From the NCBI GenBank assembly GCA_947498065.1, contig CANMIS010000002.1, forward strand, positions 434,001-498,000: 64,000 bases of DNA, written 5' to 3'. The translations under genes were made by a program, and so were the position numbers. Below the pieces are notes generated by a model. The model had not been told where the DNA came from and did no database searches. It worked only from the letters and a program-made list of their open reading frames with translations. This document shows, piece after piece, positions 18,438-27,772 of the stretch; position 1 is the first letter of the stretch; the number at the start of each line of letters is the position of its first letter. The stretch is from an uncultured Erythrobacter sp. (GTDB lineage Bacteria > Pseudomonadota > Alphaproteobacteria > Sphingomonadales > Sphingomonadaceae).

Positions 18438-18484
18438 GCGCTGCGCGACCTGCTCTAAAGCTCTAAAAGTATGAGGTTTCCCGC

Positions 18485-18499
18485 CAAAAGTCACACTTT
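18485..18499 (+). repeat. Short dispersed repeat CAAAAGTCACACTTT, copy 2
   Basis: Identical over 15 nt to the copy at 18423. The intervening 47 nt do not resemble the spacer of the second pair. Confidence 0.8.
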
Positions 18500-18595
18500 C
18501 GAAAACGTGAAACGTGTTCCAAGCGCTGACCAAACGCCGATGTATGGGAATTCGGCGAAATCGGACCAAACACCGCTGTCTGGAGCCTATGCCCG

Positions 18596-19942
18596 CTATT
18601 CGCCCGCTGGTTTGCTGAGCAACTCCAGGCCCACGGCCCAGCGGCGCTGGAACCCGCGCCAATGCTCCGTCTCGTCCGGTCCGGCAAACTTGCCATTGAG
18701 CTGTTCGCCAAAACTGGTCTCCCAGCTGCTGTCATTGGAGTTGGGCGCTGGCACATCGAGATAGCTCGCCTTGTCCGCGTCGCCCTTCAGATGCAGGTCA
18801 AGGAACGCGGCGACGAAATGCTGGTTGATGCCGTTGATGCGGTCTTGCCGCCAGACCGGTTCGGCCAGGAACTCTGCGACGCGGAATGGCGCATCATCCG
18901 GCACAGCGAAGTCATTGCCCACGGTGTTGTGACGGGCCTCGCGAAAGACCAGCATGTGCCGAGCCGTCCCGCTCAATTGGTCGAAAATCCAGCTGATCCC
19001 GTCAGCGTAATTGGAAACGTCATCCTCGCTGCCAGCCACCAACAGCACAGGCGCGGTGATCTGGCCAAGCGTCTCGGCGCTCCATACGCGGTTGTCTGGT
19101 TGCCCGCCCCATGGGGCAAAGGCGACGACGGCATCAACGCTCGCGTCGTCGCTCACCGCCTCGCGCAGCTGCGCCAGAGCCGGTTCTGGCACTTGGCCGA
19201 AGGTCTCGCTGTCATAGTCATAGTCGCCGCCCGCCGTCGCCAGCGCGCCGTAACCGCCCATGGAATAGCCGATGACGGCAACCTGCTCTGGGTCAATCAG
19301 TCCAAACAGACCTGTCTGGTCTGACTGCTGCCGCTCCTTGATCTCAGCAAGCACTTGCCGCTGGTCGATCGTACGGTTGGCCAGCACCAGATTGAACGAA
19401 TGGATGAAGTCTGTGACCCCCTCGATTGTCATGTCGGCATGGTCAATCGAGGCGACGACATAGCCGCGCGAGGCGATGTGTTCCGCCAGATTGCTGAACT
19501 GCGTGCTCCAGCCATTGAAGCCGTGGCTCATGATGACGAGCGGGAATGAGCCCTCAGTTAGCGGGGTGGCATCGGCGAAGGCGCGCCCGGTGTACTCCAG
19601 CGGCACCGGCTCCATCGCGGGCGGGGTCATGGTGTGTGTGTAGGTGATTGGCTCTGCGCTTGCGGCCACCTCGGCTGGGTAGAACATGCGCACTTGCAGC
19701 ATCGGCATCTCCTCATCCTCAGCGAGCTGGCCGGTTGCCATGCCCACTTTGGTGAAGCTGATCCGATCAGGGATGCCCATCAGCATCTCTTGAGTCCCGA
19801 CCTGATACTCGCCATAGCGCCCGAGCTCCGGGGTCTCGCCATCCATACCCTCATGTACGGTCGGGCTGGCAACATAGGCCGCGGTGCCTGCGCCAATTCC
19901 AAGCAGGGCGAGAGCGCTCAGCGCTACGTATCGTTTCTTCAT
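18596..19942 (-). CDS. Exported alpha/beta-hydrolase (PAF acetylhydrolase/dienelactone hydrolase type)
   Basis: A 448-aa secreted esterase or lipase. The start MKKRYVALSALALLGIG at 19942 opens a signal peptide; a start 7 codons upstream is possible. The chain shows FPLVIMSHGFNGWSTQFSNL (oxyanion region), the nucleophile elbow GYSMGGYGA, an acidic residue region VLLVAGSEDDVSNY, and a late His in RHNTVGND. This order matches the PAF-acetylhydrolase-like family. The substrate is unknown. It is oriented toward the M48 gene and divergent from the phosphotransferase at 20038. Confidence 0.83.
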   Translation of the reverse strand: MKKRYVALSALALLGIGAGTAAYVASPTVHEGMDGETPELGRYGEYQVGTQEMLMGIPDRISFTKVGMATGQLAEDEEMPMLQVRMFYPAEVAASAEPITYTHTMTPPAMEPVPLEYTGRAFADATPLTEGSFPLVIMSHGFNGWSTQFSNLAEHIASRGYVVASIDHADMTIEGVTDFIHSFNLVLANRTIDQRQVLAEIKERQQSDQTGLFGLIDPEQVAVIGYSMGGYGALATAGGDYDYDSETFGQVPEPALAQLREAVSDDASVDAVVAFAPWGGQPDNRVWSAETLGQITAPVLLVAGSEDDVSNYADGISWIFDQLSGTARHMLVFREARHNTVGNDFAVPDDAPFRVAEFLAEPVWRQDRINGINQHFVAAFLDLHLKGDADKASYLDVPAPNSNDSSWETSFGEQLNGKFAGPDETEHWRGFQRRWAVGLELLSKPAGE

Positions 19943-20037
19943 TGCGATCCGTCGTCTTTCCATTGCGAGTAAGCGAGAGCTTGCCGTCGCTCATATCTGC
20001 GTGCACTTCTTACAGCGAATGGACGCGAGGGGAAGTG

Positions 20038-21381
20038 ATGACATTGAGCGCCGATGATCTGACAGAGGGACTGAGCCGGGTTTTGGCGCGCGCTGGCATG
20101 GAGGCTCCGGCCGAGCTGGAGCGGCTGACCGGCGGCGCGACCATGGAAAGCTGGCGGTTCTTAAGCGGCGGCGAGGCGTTCGTGCTGCGCCGCGCGCCCA
20201 GCCTGGAGTTCATGGCAGACCGCCCATTCGGCCATGATACCGAGGCGGCGGTGATCCGCGCCGCGAAAGCCGCCGGTGTGACTGCGCCTGAGGTGATTGC
20301 GGAGCTGCAGCTTGAGGATGGCATCGGCAGCGGCTTTGTGATGCGCGCTTTGCCGGGGACGGCTGACCCCAAGGTAATCCTGCAATTTGACGAGGCGGAC
20401 GCGCTGCTGCGCGAGGCGGCGCAGGACTTGGCCCGCATTCACTCGCTCACCCGCGATGATGTGCCCGCTGCCGTGCCAGTGATGGACTACCGAGCGGCCA
20501 TTGCTGATTTGCGTGCGCAGTTCGAGGAGGCGGGCGGCGACCGCCCGATCATCGCGCTGGGTCTCAAATGGATGGAAGACAATTGCCCTGAGCCGTGCGA
20601 ACCCGTGCTCAACCACGGTGATTACAGGCTCGGCAATCTGCTGGCGGAAGAGGGGCATCTCACAGGAGTGCTCGATTGGGAGCTGGCGCATTTCGGAGAC
20701 CGCCACGAGGACTTGGCGTTCGGCTGCATGGCGGTGTGGCGGTTTGCGCGGTATGATCGACCGGCGCTCGGGCTTGGCTCGCTGGAGGCGTATTTCGCAG
20801 CCTATGAGGCGGAGAGTGGCTGCACGGTTGACCCCGCCCGCTTCCGCTATTGGCTGATCCACCGCACCGTCTGGTGGGCGCTGGGTTGCCTGAAAATGGC
20901 GCAGGTCTGGCGCAGCGGCGAGGACCGGATGCTGGAGCGGGTAGTAATCTCGCGCCGCACGAGCGAGCAGGAGCTCGACCTGCTGATGCTGCTGGAGGAG
21001 GATGCGCCTGAGGAGGAGCGGGTAGAGCCTATTGAAACTTTGGACTGGGGTTTGTCCTGTGGGCAAGCGGACGCGGGCGAGCTAGCGCAGGCTGTCTCTG
21101 AATGGTTGGAGACATTGAAGGAGCAGATTGTAGGTCATGATCGATTCCAATTGGCGGTAGCGCGCAACGCGCTCGGCATAATTGAGCGGGACTACCGACT
21201 TTTGCCTTCGTACATCGAGCATTTCGGTCTTACGGGTGACATCCTTGATGGAAAGAAAGGCTTGGTCACACCTGGCCTGCTGGCTGATCAGCGCCAGAAA
21301 GCTTTTGAGAAGACGAACGTCGATTCTCCCAAATACCCTGCGCTTGCTGTTGCTCGCAAAAAATGGACTGGAGACAACTAA
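20038..21381 (+). CDS. APH-type phosphotransferase fused to a DUF6285-like C-terminal domain
   Basis: A 447-aa protein. Residues 1-325 are an aminoglycoside-phosphotransferase/choline-kinase fold as in ACAD10/11 partners, with the catalytic Brenner motif LNHGDYRLGNLL and the metal site LDWELAHFGDR. Residues about 340-447, beginning DAGELAQAVSEWLETLK, resemble DUF6285, which I know mainly as a separate small gene beside such kinases. GAGGGGAAG precedes the ATG at 20038. The stop codon directly abuts the ATG of the acyl-CoA dehydrogenase, so the two are translated from one message; kinase and dehydrogenase probably act together on hydroxy- or branched-acyl-CoAs. Confidence 0.85.
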   Translation: MTLSADDLTEGLSRVLARAGMEAPAELERLTGGATMESWRFLSGGEAFVLRRAPSLEFMADRPFGHDTEAAVIRAAKAAGVTAPEVIAELQLEDGIGSGFVMRALPGTADPKVILQFDEADALLREAAQDLARIHSLTRDDVPAAVPVMDYRAAIADLRAQFEEAGGDRPIIALGLKWMEDNCPEPCEPVLNHGDYRLGNLLAEEGHLTGVLDWELAHFGDRHEDLAFGCMAVWRFARYDRPALGLGSLEAYFAAYEAESGCTVDPARFRYWLIHRTVWWALGCLKMAQVWRSGEDRMLERVVISRRTSEQELDLLMLLEEDAPEEERVEPIETLDWGLSCGQADAGELAQAVSEWLETLKEQIVGHDRFQLAVARNALGIIERDYRLLPSYIEHFGLTGDILDGKKGLVTPGLLADQRQKAFEKTNVDSPKYPALAVARKKWTGDN

Positions 21382-22668
21382 ATGGACTTCGCTATTCCCG
21401 CAGACCTTCAGGCCTATCTCGACGAGCTCGACGCCTTTATCGAGGCCGAAATCAAGCCGCTGGAGCAGCAAGACGAAAACATCCGCTTCTTCGACCACCG
21501 GCGTGAGGATGCGCGCACCGACTGGGAGCGTGAAGGCCTGCCCGATCACGATTGGGAAAAGTTGCTGCAAGAAGCCACCAAGCGCGCTGACAAAGCCGGC
21601 CATTGGCGTTTCTCCGCGCCTGCGCAATATGGCGGCAAGGATGGCTCCAACCTCTGGATGGCGGTGATCCGTGATCACTTCGCTCAGCGCGGCCTTGGCC
21701 TCCACAATGATCTGCAAAACGAACACAGCATCGTCGGCAATTTCCCCTTCGTCGCGATGTTCGACACCTTCGGCACTGAGGCGCAGAAACAGGAATTCAT
21801 TACGGGCGGCTTTGAACGCACAAGGCGCGTCGCTTTTGGCCTGACCGAAGCGGAGCACGGTTCCGACGCGATCCATATGGAAACCCGCGCGGTCAAGGAA
21901 ACGCGCGATGGCGTGCCGGGATACCGGATCGACGGCGAGAAGATGTGGATCACCGGCATGCATGTCGCCACGCATTGCGCGGTGTTTGCGCGGACCGATG
22001 GCGAGGCAGGGGACGCGCGCGGCATCACCTGTCTGCTCGTGCCAAATCCCACCGACGGTCTCAAAATTGAGGAATGGATGTGGACGTTCAACATGCCGAC
22101 CGACCATCCGCGCCTCTCTCTCAGCAATGTCTGGGTGCCGGAGAGCGCAATGCTGGGCGAAGAAGGTAAAGGCCTCGCGCTGGCGCAGAGCTTCGTTCAC
22201 CAGAACCGCATTCGCCAAGCGGCGTCTTCGCTAGGCGCGGCGACCTATTGCGTGGAGGAAAGCGTGAAATACGCGCGGGAGCGCAAACCCTTTGGCGAGG
22301 AGCTCGCGAAAAATCAGGCAATCCAGTTCCCGCTGGTAGAGCTGGCGACGCAGTGCGAAATGCTCAGGATGCTGATCTACAAGACTGCTTGGCAGATGGA
22401 CAATATGCCGCACAAGGAGATTGAGCGGAGCATTTCGGACAAGGTTTCGATGTGCAATTACTGGGCGAACCGGCTGGTGTGCGAGGCCGCCGACCGGGCG
22501 ATGCAGGTGCATGGCGGGATCGGCTATTCACGCCACAAACCGTTCGAGCATATCTATCGCCACCACCGCCGCTACCGGATCACCGAAGGCGCAGAAGAAA
22601 TCCAGATGCGCAAAGTGGCGGCCTATCTGTTTGGCTATCTGGGGCCGAAGCGCGGGCAATTCGACTAA
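21382..22668 (+). CDS. Acyl-CoA dehydrogenase
   Basis: A 428-aa FAD enzyme that introduces an alpha-beta double bond into acyl-CoA. Domain order is normal: helical N-terminus, beta domain with FGLTEAEHGSDA and DGEKMWITG, and a C-terminal helical domain with RKPFGEELAKNQAIQFPLVEL and QVHGGIGYSRHKPFEHIYRHHRRYRI-type ending. The catalytic base is probably in the ITEGAEEIQ segment. It starts with zero spacing after the phosphotransferase stop. This pairing is the bacterial counterpart of the ACAD10/ACAD11 fusion, pointing to 4- or 3-hydroxyacyl-CoA catabolism. Confidence 0.93.
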   Translation: MDFAIPADLQAYLDELDAFIEAEIKPLEQQDENIRFFDHRREDARTDWEREGLPDHDWEKLLQEATKRADKAGHWRFSAPAQYGGKDGSNLWMAVIRDHFAQRGLGLHNDLQNEHSIVGNFPFVAMFDTFGTEAQKQEFITGGFERTRRVAFGLTEAEHGSDAIHMETRAVKETRDGVPGYRIDGEKMWITGMHVATHCAVFARTDGEAGDARGITCLLVPNPTDGLKIEEWMWTFNMPTDHPRLSLSNVWVPESAMLGEEGKGLALAQSFVHQNRIRQAASSLGAATYCVEESVKYARERKPFGEELAKNQAIQFPLVELATQCEMLRMLIYKTAWQMDNMPHKEIERSISDKVSMCNYWANRLVCEAADRAMQVHGGIGYSRHKPFEHIYRHHRRYRITEGAEEIQMRKVAAYLFGYLGPKRGQFD

Positions 22669-22738
22669 CGACTTCTATCAAGCTCTAGCAATATCCTTAC
22701 GCCGCGTTAGTCTCGGCCCCAACACAGGGAGAGACTTC

Positions 22739-25700
22739 ATGCGCCGCTTCGCACCGCACTTCACCGCAACCCTTCTCGCCGGTTCTATGCTCGCCATGCC
22801 CAGCGCGGCCTTCGCGCAGGATGACGCAGATGAGAAATGGGACGTCGAGGCGCCGCGCGGGGCCACCGTCGAACAAGTGCCGATCGAGACCGATGAGGGC
22901 ACCTGGATGGATGTCGATGTATCGCCGGATGGTCGCACCATCGCGTTCACCATGCTTGGCGATATCTACACTCTGCCGATCACCGGCGGCACGCCTAAGC
23001 GCATTGCCGAGGGGCTGAGCTGGGAAGTGCATCCGCGCTTCTCGCCCGATGGTACGCGCATCGCTTTCACCTCTGACCGGGGCGGGGGCAACAATATCTG
23101 GCTGATGAATGCCGATGGCTCTGACAAGCGGCAGTTGACCAAGGAAAACTTCCGCCTGCTCAATCAGCCAACCTGGTCGCCGGACGGGCGCTTTGTCGCC
23201 GCGAAAAAGCATTTCACCACGCAGCGTTCGCTCGGTACGGGTGAGATCTGGATGTATCACATCTCCGGTGGCGGCGGGGTTCAGGTCGTGAAGCGCGCCA
23301 ATGAAGCCTTGCAGAAAGAGCTCGGCGAGCCGGTCTTCGCGCCTGATGGCAGTGCAATTTACTACACTCGCAACACCACGCCGGGGAACACTTTCATCTA
23401 TGCGCAGGACTCCAATGCGGGGATCTTCGCGATTGAGCGGCACGATCTGGAAACAGGCGAAGTAACCACGGCGGTCGACGGCTATGGCGGGGCTGTGCGC
23501 CCGGCGCCTTCGCCCGATGGCACAGAGATCGCGTTCGTGCGGCGCGACAAGGACACCTCGCAGCTTTGGGTGAAGGAGATCGCCAGCGGGCGCGAGCGGA
23601 TGATTTACGACGCGCTTGATCTCGATGTGCAGGAAACCTGGGCGGTGACCGGGGTCTATCCCAATATGGATTGGACGCCGGACAGCCGATCCATCGTGTT
23701 CTGGGCGGGCGGCAAGCTCAACCGTGTGAACCGAGATGGCTCGGACCATGCAGTGATCCCATTCAGCATCAGCGATACACGCGGCATTGCCGATGCGCCG
23801 CATCCTGAGATTGAGGTTTCGCCCGATCGCTTTGCCACCAAGATGGCGAAGTTCGGCACTTTGTCGCCCGACGGCACGCGGGTGGTGTTTGAGAGCCTTG
23901 GGCGGCTCTACACCAAGTCTGCGCGGGGCCGCGATGCTCCACGTCCGCTGACCGGTGGCGGCGATGATGCGGTTGAGGCTTTTCCAGCCTATAGCCGCGA
24001 TGGATCGCGCATCGCGTTTGTCCGCTGGACCGATGAGGGGCTGGGGCAGATCGTCGTCGCCAATGCTGACGGTTCAGGCGCGCGTGTGATCTCCGGCCAG
24101 CCGGGGCACTATGCCAATCTCGCTTTCTCGCCCGATGGTCGGATGGTCGCCTACGAAAAGCGCAGCGGCGGTTATCTCACCGCGCCGGAGTTTTCCGAGA
24201 ATACAGGGATCTATCTGCAGGCAATTGGTGGTGGCGCACCCAAAATGGTCGCCCGCTCCGGCTCGCGCCCGCAATTTGGCGCAGACAATAGCCGCATTTT
24301 CATGATCGGCCGCGATGGCGACAAGCTGGCTTTGATGTCGGCTGATTTTGATGGCGAGAAAAAGCGCACCCATGCAACCGGCACCTTGGTCAATGATTTT
24401 CAAGTTGCGCCGGATGGCAAAACCATAGCATTTCGCCAGAACTACGAAGTGTTTGCCATGCCAGTTATTCCCGGCGGTAAGCCGGTCGATGTGAATGAGA
24501 CCAAGGGCCCGGTTCCGGTCACCAAAGTGTCTAGCGGAGGGGCGGATTATCTCGGCTGGGCGCGCGGGGGAGAGACCCTGTTCTGGTCAATCGGCCCGGA
24601 GCTGAAGCAAGCGCAGGTGAGCGACTTCTTCCGCAACGCTCCGAAAGGGGATAATGACGCGGATGGCTATGAAGAGCCCGGCAGCGGCATTTCGATGGCT
24701 GTCTCGGTTACCGCCCAAAAACCCAGTGGCACGGTCGTAATCACTGGCGCGAAAGTGCTGACCATGGCCGCCGGGCTCGATGCCGGGGACGCGGGCATGA
24801 TCGAAAACGGAGTGATCGTGATCGAGGGGGACCGGATTGCGGCAATTGGCGCGGCAGGTGATGTCACCATCCCGAGCGGCGCGACTATGGTCGACGCCAG
24901 CGGCAAGGTGGTCATGCCTGGCTTTGTCGACGCGCACCATCATGGGCCGCATGGCACGGGCGACCTCGTGCCGCAGCAAAACTGGAGCTTGGTGCAGGAT
25001 TTGGCGCTCGGCACCACGACGACGCACAACCCCTCGAGCAATTCCAGCCTGATCTTTGCTTCAGCCGAGCGGCAGATGGCGGGCACACTGCTCGCCCCGA
25101 GGATCTTCTCAACCGGCGAGATCATTTACGGCGCAAAGGCTCCAAGCGTGTATGCGCGGATCGACTCTTACGAAGATGCGCTGGCGCATGTCCGCCGGAT
25201 CAAAGCGCAGGGCGGCATTTCGGTAAAGAACTACAACCAGCCTCGGCGCGACCAACGCCAGATGGTGGCGCGCGCGGCGGCCGAAGAGAATATGCTCAAC
25301 GTAGCTGAAGGCGGTTCGCTGTTCGGGATGGATATGAACCTGATCGCGGATGGCAATTCCACCATTGAGCACAATGTGCCGGGCGATGTGTTTTACGAGG
25401 ACGTGCTGCAATTCTTCGGCCAGTCGAACTCAAACTACACCCCGACGCTCAATGTGACCTATGGCGGACTTGCCGGCGATCCCTATTGGCGTCAGGCGAC
25501 TGATGTGTTCGATCATCCGCTGATGATCCACACCCCGCCCAAAGTGCTGCTGGCGGCTACGGCGCGGCGGACGAAAGCCCCTGAATGGGCATTCGTTGAC
25601 GACAACGCCGCGCGCGAGGCGAAGAAGATCGCGGATCGCGGCGTGAAGGTCTCTATCGGCGCGCACGGTCAGCAACCCGGCATTGGCGCGCACTGGGAAA

Positions 25701-26065
25701 TCTGGACCTTTGCGCGCGGCGGAATGAGCCCGGTTGAAGCGCTCAAAACCGCGACGATCTGGCCTGCGGAATCGCTGGGCATGCAAAAGGACGTGGGCAG
25801 TCTGGAAGTCGGCAAGCTCGCTGATTTGCTGGTGCTCACCGCTGATCCAACCGCCAATATCCGCGACACCGACAAGATCGAAAGCGTGATGATTGGCGGA
25901 CGGATGTACGACACCGCGACCATGCAGGAAGTCGCGACCGGCACTGGCGGACGCCGCGCCTATTGGTGGGAAAGCGGCCAAGGCGGCAATGCTGGCGGAT
26001 CAGAGGCGGCAACCCATGCGGGCGGCGGCCACAACCACGGCGATGGTGACGGGGGCAGCCAGTAA
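22739..26065 (+). CDS. Exported WD40-like propeller plus amidohydrolase protein
   Basis: A 1108-aa secreted protein. The signal peptide ends SAAFAQ. Residues about 40-630 hold repeated PD40/TolB-like propeller blades (many 'FSPDGxxIAF' units). Residues about 660-1080 form an amidohydrolase barrel with the metal motif DAHHHGPHG, a metal-bridging Lys region (VKNYNQPRR), STIEHNVPGD and SIGAHGQQPG, ending in VGSLEVGKLADLLVL. The tail is Gly/His-rich. Similar proteins are annotated as periplasmic dipeptidases or imidazolonepropionase-like hydrolases; the substrate is unknown. GGGAGAG precedes the ATG. Another frame remains open upstream into the acyl-CoA dehydrogenase, but the signal peptide fixes the start. 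Confidence 0.9.
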   Translation: MRRFAPHFTATLLAGSMLAMPSAAFAQDDADEKWDVEAPRGATVEQVPIETDEGTWMDVDVSPDGRTIAFTMLGDIYTLPITGGTPKRIAEGLSWEVHPRFSPDGTRIAFTSDRGGGNNIWLMNADGSDKRQLTKENFRLLNQPTWSPDGRFVAAKKHFTTQRSLGTGEIWMYHISGGGGVQVVKRANEALQKELGEPVFAPDGSAIYYTRNTTPGNTFIYAQDSNAGIFAIERHDLETGEVTTAVDGYGGAVRPAPSPDGTEIAFVRRDKDTSQLWVKEIASGRERMIYDALDLDVQETWAVTGVYPNMDWTPDSRSIVFWAGGKLNRVNRDGSDHAVIPFSISDTRGIADAPHPEIEVSPDRFATKMAKFGTLSPDGTRVVFESLGRLYTKSARGRDAPRPLTGGGDDAVEAFPAYSRDGSRIAFVRWTDEGLGQIVVANADGSGARVISGQPGHYANLAFSPDGRMVAYEKRSGGYLTAPEFSENTGIYLQAIGGGAPKMVARSGSRPQFGADNSRIFMIGRDGDKLALMSADFDGEKKRTHATGTLVNDFQVAPDGKTIAFRQNYEVFAMPVIPGGKPVDVNETKGPVPVTKVSSGGADYLGWARGGETLFWSIGPELKQAQVSDFFRNAPKGDNDADGYEEPGSGISMAVSVTAQKPSGTVVITGAKVLTMAAGLDAGDAGMIENGVIVIEGDRIAAIGAAGDVTIPSGATMVDASGKVVMPGFVDAHHHGPHGTGDLVPQQNWSLVQDLALGTTTTHNPSSNSSLIFASAERQMAGTLLAPRIFSTGEIIYGAKAPSVYARIDSYEDALAHVRRIKAQGGISVKNYNQPRRDQRQMVARAAAEENMLNVAEGGSLFGMDMNLIADGNSTIEHNVPGDVFYEDVLQFFGQSNSNYTPTLNVTYGGLAGDPYWRQATDVFDHPLMIHTPPKVLLAATARRTKAPEWAFVDDNAAREAKKIADRGVKVSIGAHGQQPGIGAHWEIWTFARGGMSPVEALKTATIWPAESLGMQKDVGSLEVGKLADLLVLTADPTANIRDTDKIESVMIGGRMYDTATMQEVATGTGGRRAYWWESGQGGNAGGSEAATHAGGGHNHGDGDGGSQ

Positions 26066-26068
26066 GGC

Positions 26069-26809
26069 CTAGTCGGCCTCGATCAGGGCGCGCAAATCCT
26101 TCAGAGCCTTGGCTCTGAGTTGGTGCACGCGCGGGACGCTGACCTCCAAAATCTCGGCGATCTCGGTGAGGTTCATTTCCTCAACGAAGAACAATTGCAG
26201 CACCAGCTTTAGCCGGTCTGGCAATTCGGTCATCGCTCGGATTAATCGCTCGCGGTCTTCCATGTCTGAAAGGACTTCGAACGGGTCTGGATCGTCGCTG
26301 GCAAAGGCGGTGCTGGTCTCGTCATATTCCTCTGAGATTGAGGTTACAGTGACGCCAGAGGCCTCAATCTCGAGCAATTCAGCATCGGATATTTTTAGGC
26401 GCTCGCCGATTTCTGCGCGGCTGGGTGCACGCCCTAGCTCTGCGCGCAATTCGCTCAGCGCAGCCTCGTATTGGGCGCGCTTCTTTCGCGCCGTGCGGCT
26501 ATCGTTCATCAGCTTGCGGATCTGATCAAGCATGGCCCCGCGGACACGGATTTTCGCATAGGCGGCAAAGCCATCTTCAGTAGGGCCGGAATGCCGCATG
26601 GAGCATTCGGTCAGCGCAATGACGCCGACCTGCATCAGATCTTCAACCTCCAGCCCCTCGCGGCCCATTCCATAGACATGCCAGGCGGTGCTGCGAACGA
26701 GCGGCATGAAGCGGCGAACGCGGTCGTCTATCTCCGCGCGGTTTGAAGCGCCATAGCCCGCCGCCCCGGCGGGCGCGGTTTTCGCAAAGCTGCTGGGGTC
26801 GTGTTTCAT
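26069..26809 (-). CDS. fliA: RNA polymerase sigma factor FliA (sigma-28)
   Basis: A 246-aa flagellar-class sigma factor lacking region 1. Region 2 includes VEDLMQVGVIALTECSMR and AYAKIRVRGAMLDQIRKL, typical of FliA. Region 3 follows (LGRAPSRAEIGERLKIS). Region 4 is the LKLVLQLFFVEEMNLTEIAEILEVSVPRVHQL helix-turn-helix. It directs RNA polymerase to late flagellar and chemotaxis promoters. Its ATG overlaps the stop of the upstream FlhA-like gene by 4 nt, so the two are translationally coupled. No hook, rod, filament or anti-sigma FlgM gene is present in the window. Confidence 0.9.
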   Translation of the reverse strand: MKHDPSSFAKTAPAGAAGYGASNRAEIDDRVRRFMPLVRSTAWHVYGMGREGLEVEDLMQVGVIALTECSMRHSGPTEDGFAAYAKIRVRGAMLDQIRKLMNDSRTARKKRAQYEAALSELRAELGRAPSRAEIGERLKISDAELLEIEASGVTVTSISEEYDETSTAFASDDPDPFEVLSDMEDRERLIRAMTELPDRLKLVLQLFFVEEMNLTEIAEILEVSVPRVHQLRAKALKDLRALIEAD

Positions 26810-27741
26810 GCGGCCATTGCTCCAGGCTCGTCTTGTGCGGCCGTCGCCGCTGTTTCATCTGATAAAGCGGCAGCAGGCGGCTGAGGTTCAGCTTCCGCGC
26901 CAATCACGCCAACCACCTCGACCGGTTGGGTCGCGGGCAATTCGTTGATCGACAGGACCAGACAGCGCGGAACCCGCTGACTGAGCAGAGTGGCAATCGA
27001 ACGGCGCACGGGCGGCTGAACAATCAGCGCAATCGGCTCGCCCTCTGCCTCCAATATCTGAGTCAGCGTTTCAGCGATCACGCTGCCGCATTCCGGCTCG
27101 ATCAGCGGCTGGCCCGTCGCCGGATCTGGCACACTGCCGAGGATCGCGGCCTCAAGGTTGGCATCTAGGGTGGCCACTCTCAGCCGCGCGCCAGGTTCGC
27201 AAATGCGCGCGATCAGTTTTGCGCCCATATCGGCGCGCACTGCATCCACCAGTAGGTCAAATTCCTGAGTGCGTTGCAGAGCGAGAGCGAGGCTGGTGAG
27301 GACCGCCTGAGGATGGCCCAGACCAATGCCATCGGCAATCAAGGCGCGAAAAATGCGGGTGATCGCGGCCAGCGACAATGGCTCGGGATGGACGGTTTCG
27401 ACCAGGCTCGGTGAGCTTTCCTTGAGCGCATCGAGCAATTCGCGCGCTTCCTCTGGCCCCAGGAGTTCCTGCGCCTGCGCGAGCAGCGCTTGATTGGCGT
27501 GGGTGGCGATGACTGTGCTTGGGTCAACGGTCAGGAAGCCTTCCGCAATTGCATGGTCGCGCTCGCGCGGCTCAATCCAAATCGCAGGGCAATCAAAGCT
27601 GGGATCGCGCGTCGCTTCGCCGGTGAGGCCGTGTCCTTGGCGGACATCGCCGGCGTCAATCGCCAGCAATCGGTCGGGACGAACTCTGCCGCGAGCAAGG
27701 CTGACCCCGCCCAGCAGCACTTCGTAATCCTGAGCGCCCAT
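26806..27741 (-). CDS. Stand-alone FlhA C-terminal (cytoplasmic) domain-like protein
   Basis: A 311-aa protein aligning by eye with the cytoplasmic domain of FlhA, the flagellar export gate. YEVLLGGVSLARGRV corresponds to the 'Y.I.I.GVEVARGEL' segment, ATHANQALLAQAQELLG to the FlhA 'THL.E.I...A..LL..' helix, and RSIATLLSQRVPRCLVLSINELP to the C-terminal 'R.F.E..LP.L.VLSYNEI'. Full FlhA is about 700 aa with eight membrane spans; none is present. An in-frame TAA lies 24 nt before the ATG at 27741 and a divergent gene starts 31 nt away, so this is not a sequencing split. The C-terminal tail is Ala/Pro-rich. Coupled to fliA. Confidence 0.75.
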   Translation of the reverse strand: MGAQDYEVLLGGVSLARGRVRPDRLLAIDAGDVRQGHGLTGEATRDPSFDCPAIWIEPRERDHAIAEGFLTVDPSTVIATHANQALLAQAQELLGPEEARELLDALKESSPSLVETVHPEPLSLAAITRIFRALIADGIGLGHPQAVLTSLALALQRTQEFDLLVDAVRADMGAKLIARICEPGARLRVATLDANLEAAILGSVPDPATGQPLIEPECGSVIAETLTQILEAEGEPIALIVQPPVRRSIATLLSQRVPRCLVLSINELPATQPVEVVGVIGAEAEPQPPAAALSDETAATAAQDEPGAMAA

Positions 27742-27772
27742 TTCGACCTCAACCGCAATTAGGGATTAGGAT

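Larger units (their letters stand above)
18208..18595. other. Non-coding interval between converging genes, with terminator and repeat pair
   Basis: No convincing gene lies in these 388 nt. The first 56 nt hold the M48 gene terminator. Positions 18423-18499 hold two copies of CAAAAGTCACACTTT. The rest shows no coding potential that I would support, despite a 61-codon open frame at 18273. Confidence 0.6.

Noticed and set aside
18273..18458. 61-codon open frame between the M48 protease and the esterase
   Set aside because: It overlaps the short-repeat region, has no ribosome site and no recognisable protein character.
18423..18499. Repeat-spacer-repeat resembling a minimal CRISPR
   Set aside because: The repeats are only 15 nt, only two occur per site, there is no leader and no cas gene. 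It is reported as a dispersed repeat instead.
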